64,000 nucleotides of DNA from Dehalococcoidia bacterium. GTDB lineage: Bacteria; Chloroflexota; Dehalococcoidia; SpSt-223. The translations under genes were made by a program, and so were the position numbers. This document shows, one piece after another, positions 45,791 through 55,001 of the stretch (position 1 is the stretch's first letter; each line of letters opens with the position of its first letter). Where the stretch lies: contig JANWZD010000016.1 of the NCBI GenBank assembly GCA_025054935.1, positions 1-64,000 on the forward strand, written 5' to 3'. A model generated the notes under the pieces. It saw only the letters and a list, made by a program, of their open reading frames with translations. It did not search any database and had not been told where the DNA came from.

Positions 45791-46249
45791 ATGGTGCTCG
45801 CTGTGAACCGTCCTGACCGCTCTCTCCCGCAGTCGGCAACGATGCCGGAAGAGTTCAACGGCGTGCTGGCCGCCTCGCTCGACTGGCCGGAGCTCCAGCG
45901 CTACCGCTACTTCCTCTGGTTTGCGCCGGGACCGGCTGTTGAGCGCGCGCATGAAGAGGCGTTCGCGCGCTTCACGGCGGAGGAGCGGGAAACCGTCCAC
46001 CGAGTGTTGTGCCGCCGGCTCAGTCCCATCGACCAGTGGGACCCGGCGCTCGAAAAGACCGATGAGCGCACCCTCGCCTTTCTCGCAACCCGTGTCGAGC
46101 TGCGCCGGCCCGGCGAAGTGGAACGAGCCCTCCGCCGCCGTCTTCCCGGCGCACCCGACTTGCTGGCGAAGCTGGTCAACGGCGTGATCGCGTCGAGCGC
46201 TGGTCGCGCTTTCTTCCAGGAGGCAAGCGAGCGGATGATCCCATCCTGA
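45791..46249 (+). CDS. Hypothetical protein with duplicated domain (paralogue B)
   Basis: A 152-residue protein with the same core as the preceding gene: RYRYFLWFAPGPAVERAHEEAFARFTAEERETV and DERTLAFLATRVELRRPGEVERALR. It lacks the acidic tail and the Gly-rich segment is replaced by LVNGVIASSAGRAFFQEA. Start ATG 45791 is preceded by GAGGGGAAG. Lying 40 bp after the paralogue and 153 bp before the two-component genes, it may be co-transcribed with the former. The duplication is recent enough to be obvious by eye but diverged in both ends. Confidence 0.75.
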   Translation: MVLAVNRPDRSLPQSATMPEEFNGVLAASLDWPELQRYRYFLWFAPGPAVERAHEEAFARFTAEERETVHRVLCRRLSPIDQWDPALEKTDERTLAFLATRVELRRPGEVERALRRRLPGAPDLLAKLVNGVIASSAGRAFFQEASERMIPS

Positions 46250-46389
46250 CCGCGCATCCGCGCGCTGCCGGCCGTCCCCGCCCGGCCGGCCCTTCCCCTT
46301 TACCCCCCGGCGATGCGGCGCGACCCCCTGCCGTTTCCCCACACCGCGCGCCGCCTCTCGCCGGGGTAGCATATCTTTTAGCGGCTCCG

Positions 46390-46395
46390 TACGAT
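46390..46395 (+). promoter_or_regulatory. -10 element next to the histidine kinase start
   Basis: TACGAT lies 7 nt before ATG 46403, and a GTAGCA-like -35 is 18 bp upstream of it. No Shine-Dalgarno precedes the ATG; a leaderless transcript is inferred. Confidence 0.4.
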
Positions 46396-46402
46396 CTTCG
46401 AC

Positions 46403-47779
46403 ATGGCCGAGCAGCAAGACCCCGCCCGATGGCAGCTTCTGCGCCAGTTGCGCTGGCCGCTTGCCGCGATCTTTGCGGCCTCCTTTGCCCTCGTCCGGCT
46501 TCTTGAGACCAGCCTCCTCAACACCATCCGCAGTGAAAGCCGCGATCTCATCGACCTTGTTGTCTGGAGCGCAATCGGCGCCTTGGGGATCTGGGTCTGC
46601 CTGACGTGGCTGGCAAGCCGGGAAAGGCACCACCAGGCCAGCCTCGAAGCGACCCTCGCCGAGCAGCGGCGGCTGAATGCCGAACTGGAGCGGACGAACC
46701 GTCACCTGCGTCTTCTCAGCGAAGTAACCCGCCGGTTCGCGTCCTCCGCCACCCTCGATGAGATCCTCGACGCGGCTCTGAGCGCACCAGCGCAGCTCGT
46801 GCCGGTCGAGGCGAGCGCAATCGTCCTGCTCGACGGGGGCGACCCTACGGAGGTGCGCCGGAGCGGCGCAACGGCAGAGACGCTTGCTGTTCGTCGCCAT
46901 GCGCTCGGCCTTCCGGAAATCGCGCCGAGCCTCACGGAAGCGCGATCGCTCACCTCGCCGTGGGGGGAATGTCTTCTCCTGCCGCTGTACGACGGGCTTG
47001 CGGTGATCGGCTGGATTGAGCTGTATCTTGGTTCTGTCCGCTCCACCGAAGATGAGCGGACACTGCTGTGGACGATCGGGCTGGAGGTTGCCGAGGCGAT
47101 CAGCGGGGCGCGCCGCCGAGTGCGGGAAGCGGTGGCGGTCTATCAACTTGATCGCGCCATTGCTGAAGAGCGCGCTCGGATTGCGCGCGATATCCACGAC
47201 GGCGTTGCGCAGAGCCTCGCCTTCCAGCGGATGCGGGTTGATCTCTGGTTAGACTGGGTCGAGCGCGACCCGGAGCGACTGCGCGCCGAGCTGGTCAACC
47301 TCAAGGCGATGCTGCGGGAGCAGATCGGCGAGATACGCCGCGCCATCTTCGCCTTGCGCCCCCTCCAGTTCGATGAAGTGGGCTTTCTTGCCGGCCTCAG
47401 CCGCTATGCGCTCGAGTTCGCCAATCAGCACGGGTGGCAGATCGAGATCGACACCGCCGACGCGCCGGCAGAGCTCTCGCCGGAGGTCGAAGCCGCCTGC
47501 TTTCGTGTCGTCCAAGAGGCGCTGACCAACGTGGCAAAACATGCCAAGGCACGACAGGTGACGCTCACCCTAGCGGCGTCGTATGGCGGGCTGGCGGTGA
47601 CCGTTCGCGACGACGGCTGCGGCTTCGCCGCACCGCCGCGCGGCGGGCTGGGGCTGCAGCTGATGCGCGAGCGGCTGGCAGCGATCGGCGGCCGCGTCAG
47701 CGTCACCAGTCAGCCGCAGCAGGGCACGGTCGTTCGGGCGTGGCTGCCGCTGCCGGCGCGCTCCTTGGTGGCCTCCTAA
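46403..47779 (+). CDS. Sensor histidine kinase, NarL/HisKA_3 type with GAF-like domain
   Basis: A 458-residue membrane sensor. Two N-terminal membrane helices (about 18-35 and 51-70) flank a very short external loop, so it probably senses an internal or membrane signal. A coiled segment (79-105) leads to a GAF-like domain (about 115-235). The dimerisation/phosphoacceptor region has RARIARDIHDGVAQSL with His265, the HisKA_3 pattern. The ATPase domain contains CFRVVQEALTNVAKHAKA (N-box), DDGCGF (G1) and GGLGLQLMRERLAAIGG (G2). It overlaps the response regulator gene by 1 nt (TAATG), so the pair is cognate. Its stimulus is unknown. Confidence 0.92.
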   Translation: MAEQQDPARWQLLRQLRWPLAAIFAASFALVRLLETSLLNTIRSESRDLIDLVVWSAIGALGIWVCLTWLASRERHHQASLEATLAEQRRLNAELERTNRHLRLLSEVTRRFASSATLDEILDAALSAPAQLVPVEASAIVLLDGGDPTEVRRSGATAETLAVRRHALGLPEIAPSLTEARSLTSPWGECLLLPLYDGLAVIGWIELYLGSVRSTEDERTLLWTIGLEVAEAISGARRRVREAVAVYQLDRAIAEERARIARDIHDGVAQSLAFQRMRVDLWLDWVERDPERLRAELVNLKAMLREQIGEIRRAIFALRPLQFDEVGFLAGLSRYALEFANQHGWQIEIDTADAPAELSPEVEAACFRVVQEALTNVAKHAKARQVTLTLAASYGGLAVTVRDDGCGFAAPPRGGLGLQLMRERLAAIGGRVSVTSQPQQGTVVRAWLPLPARSLVAS

Positions 47780-48426
47780 TGCCAATCCGCCTCCTCCTCG
47801 CAGACGACCATCGGATGTTCCGCCAGGGCTTGCGCGAGTTGTTGGAGCGTCAGCCCGCAATCGAGGTTGTCGGCGAAGCGGCGACCGGTCCTGAGGTGAT
47901 CGCTGCCGTCGAGACCCTCCGCCCCGATATCGTCCTGCTCGATATTCAGATGCCTGGGCTCAACGGTGTCGAGGTTGCCAAGCGGCTTGCGGCCAGCCAC
48001 CCCGAGGTGAAGCTGATCATGCTGACGATGTATCGGGAGGACCAGCACCTGATCGAGTCGATCCGGGCCGGAGCGCGGGGCTACCTCCTGAAAGACGCGG
48101 ACGCCGAGGAGCTGATGACCGTGATCAGCCGCGTGGCGCGCGGCGAGTCGGCGCTCGACCCGTCGCTCGTCGCCGGGGTGTTTGCGGCCGTTCGAGGTGA
48201 GATACGGCCGGGCGGCGGGCCGCTCACTGAGCGCGAACTGGAGATTGTCCGTCTTCTCGCCGCCGGGCACGACAATCGCACGATAGCCGCTCGGCTCTAC
48301 CTTTCGGAAAAGACGGTCGCAAATCGGCTGAGCGAGATCTTTCAGAAGCTCGGCGTCACCAATCGGACGCAGGCAGCCCTTGTCGCCATTCAACGCGGTC
48401 TCGTCTCACCAGACGAAGCGAACTGA
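47779..48426 (+). CDS. NarL/LuxR-family response regulator
   Basis: A 215-residue regulator. The receiver domain has the acidic pocket in LLLADDHRMFRQ, the phosphorylated Asp55 in DIVLLDIQMPG, Thr83 in MLTMYRE and Lys105 in GYLLKDA. A LuxR-type helix-turn-helix follows (LTERELEIVRLLAAGHDNRTIAARLYLSEKTVANRLSEIFQKLGV). Its ATG overlaps the kinase stop, so translation is coupled. It probably binds DNA as a dimer after phosphorylation by the adjacent kinase. Target genes are not evident, but the paralogue pair upstream is a natural first place to look. Confidence 0.94.
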   Translation: MPIRLLLADDHRMFRQGLRELLERQPAIEVVGEAATGPEVIAAVETLRPDIVLLDIQMPGLNGVEVAKRLAASHPEVKLIMLTMYREDQHLIESIRAGARGYLLKDADAEELMTVISRVARGESALDPSLVAGVFAAVRGEIRPGGGPLTERELEIVRLLAAGHDNRTIAARLYLSEKTVANRLSEIFQKLGVTNRTQAALVAIQRGLVSPDEAN

Positions 48427-48503
48427 GCGTCGCGCCTCCTCTCCTTGCGCGGTCTCATCGCCGTGTCCGCTATCATGAGGCGCACTACGTGCAAGGAGTG
48501 AGC

Positions 48504-48935
48504 ATGGCAGTCGAGATCCCGGTCAAATGGTGGCGCTATCTCGGAGACCAGAAGATCGCTCGGCTGGCGACGGCCGACAAGCGCGGACGTCCCCATGTCA
48601 AGCCGACGTGGTACATTGTCTTCGAGCACAATATCTACATCGGCACCCAGAAAACCCGAAAAAGCTTCCGCAATATTCTCGAAAATAATCACGTCTGCTT
48701 CTGTGTCGACTCCGGGACGCGGGAGGACGAGTACAAAGGCATCATCATTTGGGGCTCAATGGAACTGCTGCCCGAAGACGATTTTCATGTCCTCTTCCGG
48801 CAGTTTCTTATCCAGCGCTACTACGGCACTGAAGATAACCCGGGATATCAATACGTCCGTTCGCTGCCCGCGCCTCAGCTGATGCGCCTCAAGCCGACCA
48901 AGATCTACACCTGGGACTTCTCCAATTTTGCCTAG
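48504..48935 (+). CDS. PPOX-like split barrel protein, third paralogue
   Basis: A 143-residue flavin-reductase-like protein: IPVKWWRYLGDQKIARLATADKRGRPHVKPTWYIVFEHNIYIGTQKTRKSFRNILENNHVCFCVDSG, the family core in which a nucleotide or F420 phosphate is bound. It differs from the 31379/32483 pair and is shorter. AAGGAG lies 9 nt before ATG 48504. Downstream SLPAPQLMRLKPTKIYTWDF is typical of the F420- or FMN-binding PPOX group. Cofactor and substrate are unresolved. It stands alone between the two-component genes and prs. Confidence 0.86.
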   Translation: MAVEIPVKWWRYLGDQKIARLATADKRGRPHVKPTWYIVFEHNIYIGTQKTRKSFRNILENNHVCFCVDSGTREDEYKGIIIWGSMELLPEDDFHVLFRQFLIQRYYGTEDNPGYQYVRSLPAPQLMRLKPTKIYTWDFSNFA

Positions 48936-48989
48936 CGGCGGTGGGCGCAGTTCGTCCTCCACGGCGCCTTCTCGGGGCTGGGCGGAGGC

Positions 48990-49187
48990 TTAGAGCAAGG
49001 TGCTCTGTCGGCGCTGGTAGTCGACAGCGGGCGGCGAGGTCATGCCGCCGACCCGCCGCGCCAGCCCGTGGAGGGCGGCGTTCTCGCTGTCATATTCCCA
49101 GCGTCCTTCGGGGGTCTCGGCGATCCACTTGCGCCGCTTCTTATCGAAGTAGACGCGGTTCGGTCGCGATTTTGGCTCGTCGCTCAT
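48990..49187 (-). CDS. Small basic hypothetical protein
   Basis: A 65-residue protein with AGGAG a few bases before its ATG at 49187. It reads KSRPNRVYFDKKRRKWIAETPEG then RWEYDSENAALHGLARRVGG, i.e. a short beta-hairpin (YFDKKRRKWIAE) and a helix. No cysteines or membrane segment are present. It lies divergently from prs. No family was recognised, but composition and a strong ribosome binding site support a real gene. Confidence 0.6.
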   Translation of the reverse strand: MSDEPKSRPNRVYFDKKRRKWIAETPEGRWEYDSENAALHGLARRVGGMTSPPAVDYQRRQSTLL

Positions 49188-49350
49188 CGTTCTCCTGCGT
49201 GTGGGAATAGCTGCCGGTTCTCGCTCTCCTCGTGGTATCATACTGCGGGCGGGGGAATCCGGTCGACGCGATGGTCAAGCACACGGGGCGCGCGTCGCGA
49301 TGCCCCGTCTGGGCACACGGTCGCGCAGCAGCGACGGAGGAAACGCAGGA

Positions 49351-50343
49351 GTGGCCCGAGAGATCGCGGTCTTCTCTGGACGAGCGCATCTCAGCCTTGC
49401 TGAAGCCGTTTGTCAGGAACTCCACATCCCCCTCGGCCAACGCCAACTCTTCGATTTCACCAACGGCCAGACGTTCGTCAAGTACGAGCAGATGGTTCGC
49501 GACCGGGATGTGTTCATCATCCAGCCCGGCGCGGCGCTGCCGAACGGGTCCGTCAACGACGCGATCATGGAGCTGCTCATCATGATCGAGGCGGCGCGGC
49601 GCGCGTCGGCGTGGCGGGTCACGGCGGTCATGCCGTATTTCGCCTACGCCCGGAGCGACAAGAAGGACCAGCCGCGGGTGCCGATCACGGCGCGGCTGAT
49701 CGCCGACCTGCTGGTCGCGGCGGGCGTCAACCGCGTGCTGACCCTCGACCTCCACGCCGGCCAGATCCAAGGGTTCTTCCCGGCGACGGTGCCGGTCGAC
49801 GAGGTGACCGCATTTCATCTCCTCTGCGATCACATCTCCAGCCGGCGCTTTCGCAATCTGGTCGTGGTCGCCACCGATCTCGGCTTCGCCAAGCGCGCCA
49901 AGAATTTCGCCCAAGTGCTTGGGGCGCCCGTCGCCTTTGTCGCCAAATCGCGTCTTGGGAACACCGACCTGACGGAGGCAGAGCACCTCATCGGCGATGT
50001 CGCCGGGCGGGTGGCGCTGCTCGTCGACGACGAGATCGATACCGCAGGCTCGATCACGTCTGCGGCGCGCATCTGCATCGAGCACGGCGCCACAGAAGTG
50101 TATGCGGCAGCAACCCACGGGCTTTTCTCGGGGATGGCAATCGAGCGCCTCGCGCAGTCGCCCATCACTGAGCTGATCGTCACCGATAGCTTGCCCCAGC
50201 ATACCGTTTGCGAGCGGCTGCCGAAGGTGACTGTACTGCCAATTGCGCGTCTCATCGCGGAGGCGATCCACCGCATTCACGAGGGCGAGAGCGTGGGCGC
50301 GCTCTACCGTACCCTCTATGGGGACTGGCTGCCGGTTTCTTAG
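49351..50343 (+). CDS. prs: Ribose-phosphate pyrophosphokinase
   Basis: PRPP synthetase makes phosphoribosyl pyrophosphate from ribose 5-phosphate and ATP for nucleotide, histidine and tryptophan synthesis. The 330-residue sequence has IAVFSGRAHLSLAEAVCQEL, the FTNGQTFVKYE region, the ATP-side loop YARSDKKDQPRVPITARLIADLL, DLHAGQIQGFF, and the PRPP-binding loop VALLVDDEIDTAGSITSAA, which has DTAGS where DTGGT is usual. The start is GTG 49351 with GGAGGAAACGCAGGA upstream; the in-frame extension to 49201 has no coding character. It ends 32 bp before secA. Confidence 0.94.
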   Translation: MAREIAVFSGRAHLSLAEAVCQELHIPLGQRQLFDFTNGQTFVKYEQMVRDRDVFIIQPGAALPNGSVNDAIMELLIMIEAARRASAWRVTAVMPYFAYARSDKKDQPRVPITARLIADLLVAAGVNRVLTLDLHAGQIQGFFPATVPVDEVTAFHLLCDHISSRRFRNLVVVATDLGFAKRAKNFAQVLGAPVAFVAKSRLGNTDLTEAEHLIGDVAGRVALLVDDEIDTAGSITSAARICIEHGATEVYAAATHGLFSGMAIERLAQSPITELIVTDSLPQHTVCERLPKVTVLPIARLIAEAIHRIHEGESVGALYRTLYGDWLPVS

Positions 50344-50363
50344 CCGCCTGCAGGGGGGACTGG

Positions 50364-50369
50364 TAGAAT
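50364..50369 (+). promoter_or_regulatory. -10 element abutting the secA start
   Basis: TAGAAT ends 6 nt before ATG 50376, so transcription would start at or next to the start codon; no Shine-Dalgarno is present within range. The -35 (TAGCCG or TTAGCC) is weak. A leaderless secA mRNA is inferred. Confidence 0.45.
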
Positions 50370-50375
50370 TTGCGT

Positions 50376-53129
50376 ATGCTCAAGTGGCTGAAGAACCTCC
50401 TCATTAGTGACTCACCCGAGAAGACGATCAAGCGGCTTACCCCCATTGTTCAGCAGATCAATGAGCTCGAGCCGCAGTTTGTTGGACTGAGCGACGAGGC
50501 GCTGCGCCGCAAGACCGAAGAATTTCGGCAGCGGCTCGCCGACGGCGAGGGGTTAGACGACCTGCTGCCCGAGGCATTCGCTGCCGTCCGCGAAGCAGCG
50601 CGCCGCTCGATTGGGCTGCGTCACTTCGATGTCCAGCTGCTGGGCGGCATGGTGCTTCACGAAGGCAAGATTGCGGAGATGCGGACGGGCGAAGGGAAGA
50701 CCCTTGTCGCCACGCTGCCCGCTTACCTGAATGCGCTGACCGGGCGCGGCGTCCATGTGGTCACAGTGAACGACTACCTCGCTAAGCGCGATGTCCAATG
50801 GATGGGGCCGGTGTATCATCGGCTGGGCGTCTCGGTGGCGTCGATCCAGCACGAAGCATCGTTCTTGTACAACCCGGAATGGACAGAAGGCGACCCGCGC
50901 TTTCTTCATCTCCAACCGATCACGCGCAAAGAAGCCTACGCTGCAGATATTACCTACGGGACGAACAACGAGTTCGGCTTCGACTATCTTCGCGACAACA
51001 TGGTAGTCGACCTGTCTCAGCGCGTGCAGCGAGGGTGGTACTATGCCATCGTCGATGAGGTAGACAACATTCTGATCGACGAAGCGCGAACGCCGCTCAT
51101 CATCTCCGGCCAAGCGGAAGAGCCGACCGAGAAATACTATCACTTTGCGCGCGCAGTGCAGAATCTCCAGCCGGAAGAGGATTACACGGTTGACGAGAAA
51201 ACCCGCTCGGTAATGTTAACTGATCAAGGGATCACTCGAATCGAGCGGATTCTCAAGATCGATAACCTCTTTGATCCGGCGAATTTCGAGATTGCCCACC
51301 ATGTTCAGAATGCGCTCAAGGCGAAAGTGCTGTTCAAGCGTGACCGCGACTATGTCGTGCGAAACGGCGAAGTAGTGATCGTTGACGAGTTTACCGGTCG
51401 GCTGATGTTTGGTCGCCGGTGGTCAGACGGCCTCCATCAGGCGATCGAGGCGAAAGAAGGGGTGAAGATCCAGCGAGAGAGCGTCACGCTGGCAACGATC
51501 ACCTTCCAAAACTACTTCCGCATGTATGAAAAGCTCGCCGGGATGACCGGAACGGCGCTCACCGAACAAGAAGAGTTTCATAAGATCTACAACCTGGACG
51601 TCGTTCCCATTCCAACCCATAAGCCGATGATCAGGATCGACTACGGCGATGTGATCTATAAGACCGAGAAAGCGAAATTCAATGCCGTTGTCGAAGAGAT
51701 CATCGCTGAGCATAAAAAAGGCCGACCGGTCCTTGTCGGCACAGTCTCCATCGAGAAGAGCGAATATCTCTCCAGTTTGTTGTCGAAGCGCGGGATCCCG
51801 CACAATGTGCTCAACGCCAAGTATCATGAGCGTGAGGCATTGATCGTCGCTCAGGCTGGCGCGCCCGGCCAAGTCACAATTGCCACGAACATGGCAGGTC
51901 GCGGCACCGACATCATCCTTGGCGGCAACGTCGATCTGATGACCGACGATCTGCTGCGGAAGCAGGGAATTGAGCCGCATCAGGCGACGGAAGAACAGCG
52001 CGCTGCTGCGCGCGCCGAGGCCACTGCCCTCTGGGAGAAGCAGCGGGAGCAGGTCGTCGCTGCGGGAGGGCTGCATATCATCGGCACCGAGCGCCATGAA
52101 GCGCGCCGCATCGACAATCAGCTTCGCGGACGCGCCGGTCGTCAGGGTGATCCCGGGTCGTCTCGCTTCTTCGTCTCGCTTGAAGATGACATCATGCGCC
52201 GCTTCGGCGGCGATCGTGTCAAGAAAATCATGGAATGGGCCGGCATGGAAGAGGATGTGCCGATCGAACATCCTCTGGTCAGCAAGTCGATTGAGACGGC
52301 CCAGACCAAGGTCGAGGGATATAACTTCGACATTCGGAAGCACGTCGTTCAGTATGACGACGTGATGAATAAGCAGCGCGAAGTCATCTACGGCGAGCGG
52401 AACAAGATCCTCTCCGGTGCCGACCTCAAGGCAAATATCCGGGAGATGATCCACCGCTCCCTCGAGAACCTGATCGCACAATATGTCGGCGATCGCGTCG
52501 ACGAAGAGACCGATTTCGAGCCGCTGCTGAATCAGATTCGAATGATCTTCCCCCTGCCGGCTGAGATTACGCCGGAGTATCTCTCGAGGATGAGCGCCGA
52601 CGAGGTGATCGATGTCATCCTCGAGGCCGCCGACCGTGCCTATGAAGAGAAAGAGCGCGAGGTCGGCAGCGAGAACATGCGCTTGCTGGAGCGGCTTGTC
52701 CTCCTCCGCGCGATCGACACCAACTGGGTCCAGCATCTGACCCAGATGGAGCATATCCGCGAGGGAATTGGGCTCCGTGCCTATGGCCAGGCCGACCCGC
52801 TGGTGGCATACAAGAAAGAGGCGTTCGCGCTCTACGACGAGCTTCGCGCAAACATTGAGCGCGATACTGTCAACATGATCTATCACGTCGGCATTCTTCA
52901 GACGCCGCCTCCGCCCCCGGCGGTCCGCAATATTCAGGAAAACCGTCCCCCAGACGCCGAGTCGGCCGCGCGCGCGCGTGCTGCCAGCCGCGCAGTGGCC
53001 CCTCCCGCTCGGAATGGCGCTCGCGCCGCCGCTCCTGTCGCCGTGGGCGCAGGCCGCAAGGTCGGACGCAACGAGCCGTGTCCCTGCGGAAGCGGGCGCA
53101 AATACAAGAAGTGCCACGGCGCCCTCTGA
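50376..53129 (+). CDS. secA: Preprotein translocase ATPase SecA
   Basis: The motor that drives secretory proteins through SecYEG. The 917-residue protein contains NBD1 with MRTGEGKTL (102-110), the FDYLRDNM and [20 protein letters not shown] segments, the preprotein-binding domain, NBD2 with [10 protein letters not shown], and the Q-R-R region [26 protein letters not shown]. The C-terminal zinc tail [12 protein letters not shown] is complete, which usually recruits SecB-type chaperones or lipids. Start ATG 50376 is chosen over TTG 50370. The enzyme serves the many exported proteins in this window. It is the end of the prs direction and is followed by repeats. Confidence 0.98.
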   Translation: MLKWLKNLLISDSPEKTIKRLTPIVQQINELEPQFVGLSDEALRRKTEEFRQRLADGEGLDDLLPEAFAAVREAARRSIGLRHFDVQLLGGMVLHEGKIAEMRTGEGKTLVATLPAYLNALTGRGVHVVTVNDYLAKRDVQWMGPVYHRLGVSVASIQHEASFLYNPEWTEGDPRFLHLQPITRKEAYAADITYGTNNEFGFDYLRDNMVVDLSQRVQRGWYYAIVDEVDNILIDEARTPLIISGQAEEPTEKYYHFARAVQNLQPEEDYTVDEKTRSVMLTDQGITRIERILKIDNLFDPANFEIAHHVQNALKAKVLFKRDRDYVVRNGEVVIVDEFTGRLMFGRRWSDGLHQAIEAKEGVKIQRESVTLATITFQNYFRMYEKLAGMTGTALTEQEEFHKIYNLDVVPIPTHKPMIRIDYGDVIYKTEKAKFNAVVEEIIAEHKKGRPVLVGTVSIEKSEYLSSLLSKRGIPHNVLNAKYHEREALIVAQAGAPGQVTIATNMAGRGTDIILGGNVDLMTDDLLRKQGIEPHQATEEQRAAARAEATALWEKQREQVVAAGGLHIIGTERHEARRIDNQLRGRAGRQGDPGSSRFFVSLEDDIMRRFGGDRVKKIMEWAGMEEDVPIEHPLVSKSIETAQTKVEGYNFDIRKHVVQYDDVMNKQREVIYGERNKILSGADLKANIREMIHRSLENLIAQYVGDRVDEETDFEPLLNQIRMIFPLPAEITPEYLSRMSADEVIDVILEAADRAYEEKEREVGSENMRLLERLVLLRAIDTNWVQHLTQMEHIREGIGLRAYGQADPLVAYKKEAFALYDELRANIERDTVNMIYHVGILQTPPPPPAVRNIQENRPPDAESAARARAASRAVAPPARNGARAAAPVAVGAGRKVGRNEPCPCGSGRKYKKCHGAL

Positions 53130-53863
53130 GCGTGGCCTGAGTCAAAAAGGCGTTCATCCCTCTGCGGAAGCGCGGCCTCGTTCCTTCTCTCGCTGAAGGG
53201 GGGGAGGCGTTTCTGCGCATCGCCGCCAGCAGGAATAGCTTGCTGATTCCCTCGGCGCTGAGCGGATGGCGCTGTTCGGGGTGAAGAGCGCCGGCGCTGA
53301 CCCCGCCTGCCCACCGCCGGCCGCCAACGAGGTCTCGTTGCTGTCGCGGCGAGAAAGGTCAGCGCGAGAGCGCGTCACATGCCTGCATGCTGGCCCGCAG
53401 CGTGCCGGCGTCGCAGAAGGGGCGCTGCGAGCAGGCGGAATGCACCAGCCAGAGGAAGGCGGTGATTGCCGAGCGTCGCTGAGAGGGCGTTGTCGCGACC
53501 AGAACGTCCAGCTAGCAAGGCTGCGCGTCATGCCAAGAAGGTCGCTCGACTGAAGCGGCGTTTTGAGGCACGGGCGGGATGGACGAAGCGTCATTGCGGG
53601 GACAACGCGGCGCTGCCGGCACCGAACGCTGTCGCAGCGCTCCACCGGCTCGCGCCCGAGCAAGAAAACGTTATGGCGAGGAGGGCGCGAAGCGCCCGAC
53701 GCGACAATCCCGATCAGCCCTGCCCCGCCGCTGTGCCGCAGCGAGCGAGAAAGAGGCGGTAGGCAGCAATACGCCGCTGCAAAACGTGCCGAGCCGCCGC
53801 CGGCGATTTGGCTTGCGCTGCGCGCCCCTCGAGACGGCCCGCCTATCGCGCGGGAGAAGGGGG
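53130..53863. other. Gene-free region between convergent secA and act operon
   Basis: A 734 bp gap with a REP-like palindrome at 53671-53712 and a TCATTGCGGG half-site at 53591. The open frames are short and Arg-rich. It separates two convergent transcription units, as do the repeats at 8.8-10.8 kb. Confidence 0.5.
53671..53712. repeat. REP-like palindromic element, copy 5
   Basis: TTATGGCGAG, then a 6-bp stem GGGCGC/GCGCCC around GAA, then GACGCGACAATCCCG. The ends are diverged from TCATTGCGAG and GGCAATCCC by a few bases. Confidence 0.65.
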
Positions 53864-54451
53864 TTATTGCCCGCGCTGAAGGCGGCGGATCTTATTCACC
53901 AGCAACCAGCGGTCCTGCTCGTTGAGCAGATTGCCGAAGGGCGGCATGCCGTTCTGCGTGCCTTCGGGGTTATAGTTCAGGCCGCTCGTCAGAATGTAGA
54001 ACAGGTCGCCGTCGGTTCGGTTCACGGTTACGGGGTCTTTCAGGCTCGGCGCGGGACGTCCTTGATAGGCAGTGAAGAAGGCATTGGCGCGCCCGTTCCC
54101 TTCTCCCTGCGGGCCGTGGCAGAAGGCACAGTTCGTCGCATAGAGGGCGTCGCCGCGCTGGGCGTTTTGAGTGAGCGGAATAGGGTTCTGCAGGCGGCTT
54201 GCTTCGACTGCGCTTGGCTTGTAGTTTGCGCCTGTCACCGGTACCGCGCCCTCGGGGGGATACAGCCGTCGCGGCTCTTGCGAGCGGAACGACTGTTGGT
54301 AGTGCATCTCGGGGAAGAGGTCAAAAGGATACTGGCCGCCGGCAAACGGCCAGACGTTGCCGTTCAGCGGTTGATTCACCGTCGGAGTGCAGGCGGTCGA
54401 CAGCGCGCTTGCGCCTATCGCGAGGGCTGCAAGAATGAGCGGGAGTCGCAT
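53864..54451 (-). CDS. actE: Alternative complex III subunit ActE, monoheme cytochrome c lipoprotein
   Basis: A 195-residue lipoprotein. The signal peptide ends in lipobox STAC (Cys21). One heme c site CAFCH is at 108-112, and a distal Met lies in NGMPPFGN. ActE carries electrons within alternative complex III, the menaquinol:cytochrome c (or cupredoxin) oxidoreductase that replaces the bc1 complex. The N-terminal part (MHYQQSFRSQEP, RRLYPPEGAVPVTG) matches the conserved FxxEPR-PPxGTVPxG region of ActE. It is the last gene of the operon, 11 bp after actD. The terminal position and the one heme fit family layouts. Confidence 0.9.
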   Translation of the reverse strand: MRLPLILAALAIGASALSTACTPTVNQPLNGNVWPFAGGQYPFDLFPEMHYQQSFRSQEPRRLYPPEGAVPVTGANYKPSAVEASRLQNPIPLTQNAQRGDALYATNCAFCHGPQGEGNGRANAFFTAYQGRPAPSLKDPVTVNRTDGDLFYILTSGLNYNPEGTQNGMPPFGNLLNEQDRWLLVNKIRRLQRGQ

Positions 54452-54462
54452 CGGCGCTCTCC

Positions 54463-54996
54463 TTAGCCGGCTCGCCCGGCAGCGGCCGCTTCCCGAACGA
54501 CATCTTCGGCGCCGACCCGCTGAAAGATCGCCTCTGCTTCGGCCAGCCGCTCCGGCGACCCTTGCGCCACAATGCCGATGAAGCCGTCGGTCGTGATACG
54601 CGGGTCGTAAACGCCGCCTTCGAGGTTGGGGAGGCGCGATTCAAACAGCGTGCCGAGAATGGTGAAGATGATCGCGCCGAGCATCGTCCCTTCGTAGGTG
54701 ATGATGACCATCGGCGGGATCGAGAGGATCGGTTTCCCGCCGGTGATCATCGGATAGGTGATCTGCATCCCGCCGGTGATCAGGATGCCCGCGACGAAGC
54801 CACAAATCGCGCCGATGATGGGGAAGATGAACAGCCGGTGCGGCGCGACATGCTCCCCAAAGACCTCTTCGGGATAGGGACAGCCGGTCAAGATGTCATA
54901 GTCGCCTTTGTGCGGGTCGAAGCCCGCGTTCTTGAGCGCCTGCGCGGCATCAGCCGCCAGCTCGGGCGTTTTGAAGAGGCCGAGAATCTGTGCCAT
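54463..54996 (-). CDS. actD: Alternative complex III subunit ActD
   Basis: A 177-residue membrane protein of the DUF3341 family. It has an N-terminal soluble domain (LGLFKTPELAADAAQALKNAGF, YDILTGCPYPE), two membrane helices (LFIFPIIGAICGFVAGILIT and a second near VIITYEGTMLGAIIFTILGTLF) and a short cytoplasmic tail. ActD packs against the two NrfD-like subunits of the complex. The ATG at 54996, 7 nt after AAGGAG, gives the standard length; an upstream extension is not protein-like. It is tightly spaced: 5 bp after actC and 11 bp before actE. Confidence 0.92.
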   Translation of the reverse strand: MAQILGLFKTPELAADAAQALKNAGFDPHKGDYDILTGCPYPEEVFGEHVAPHRLFIFPIIGAICGFVAGILITGGMQITYPMITGGKPILSIPPMVIITYEGTMLGAIIFTILGTLFESRLPNLEGGVYDPRITTDGFIGIVAQGSPERLAEAEAIFQRVGAEDVVREAAAAGRAG

Positions 54997-55001
54997 CGCC
55001 C

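Noticed and set aside
51423-53117. 564-codon minus-strand frame opposite secA
   Set aside because: The secA product on the other strand has every family motif. The antisense frame has no start signal and no recognisable domain.
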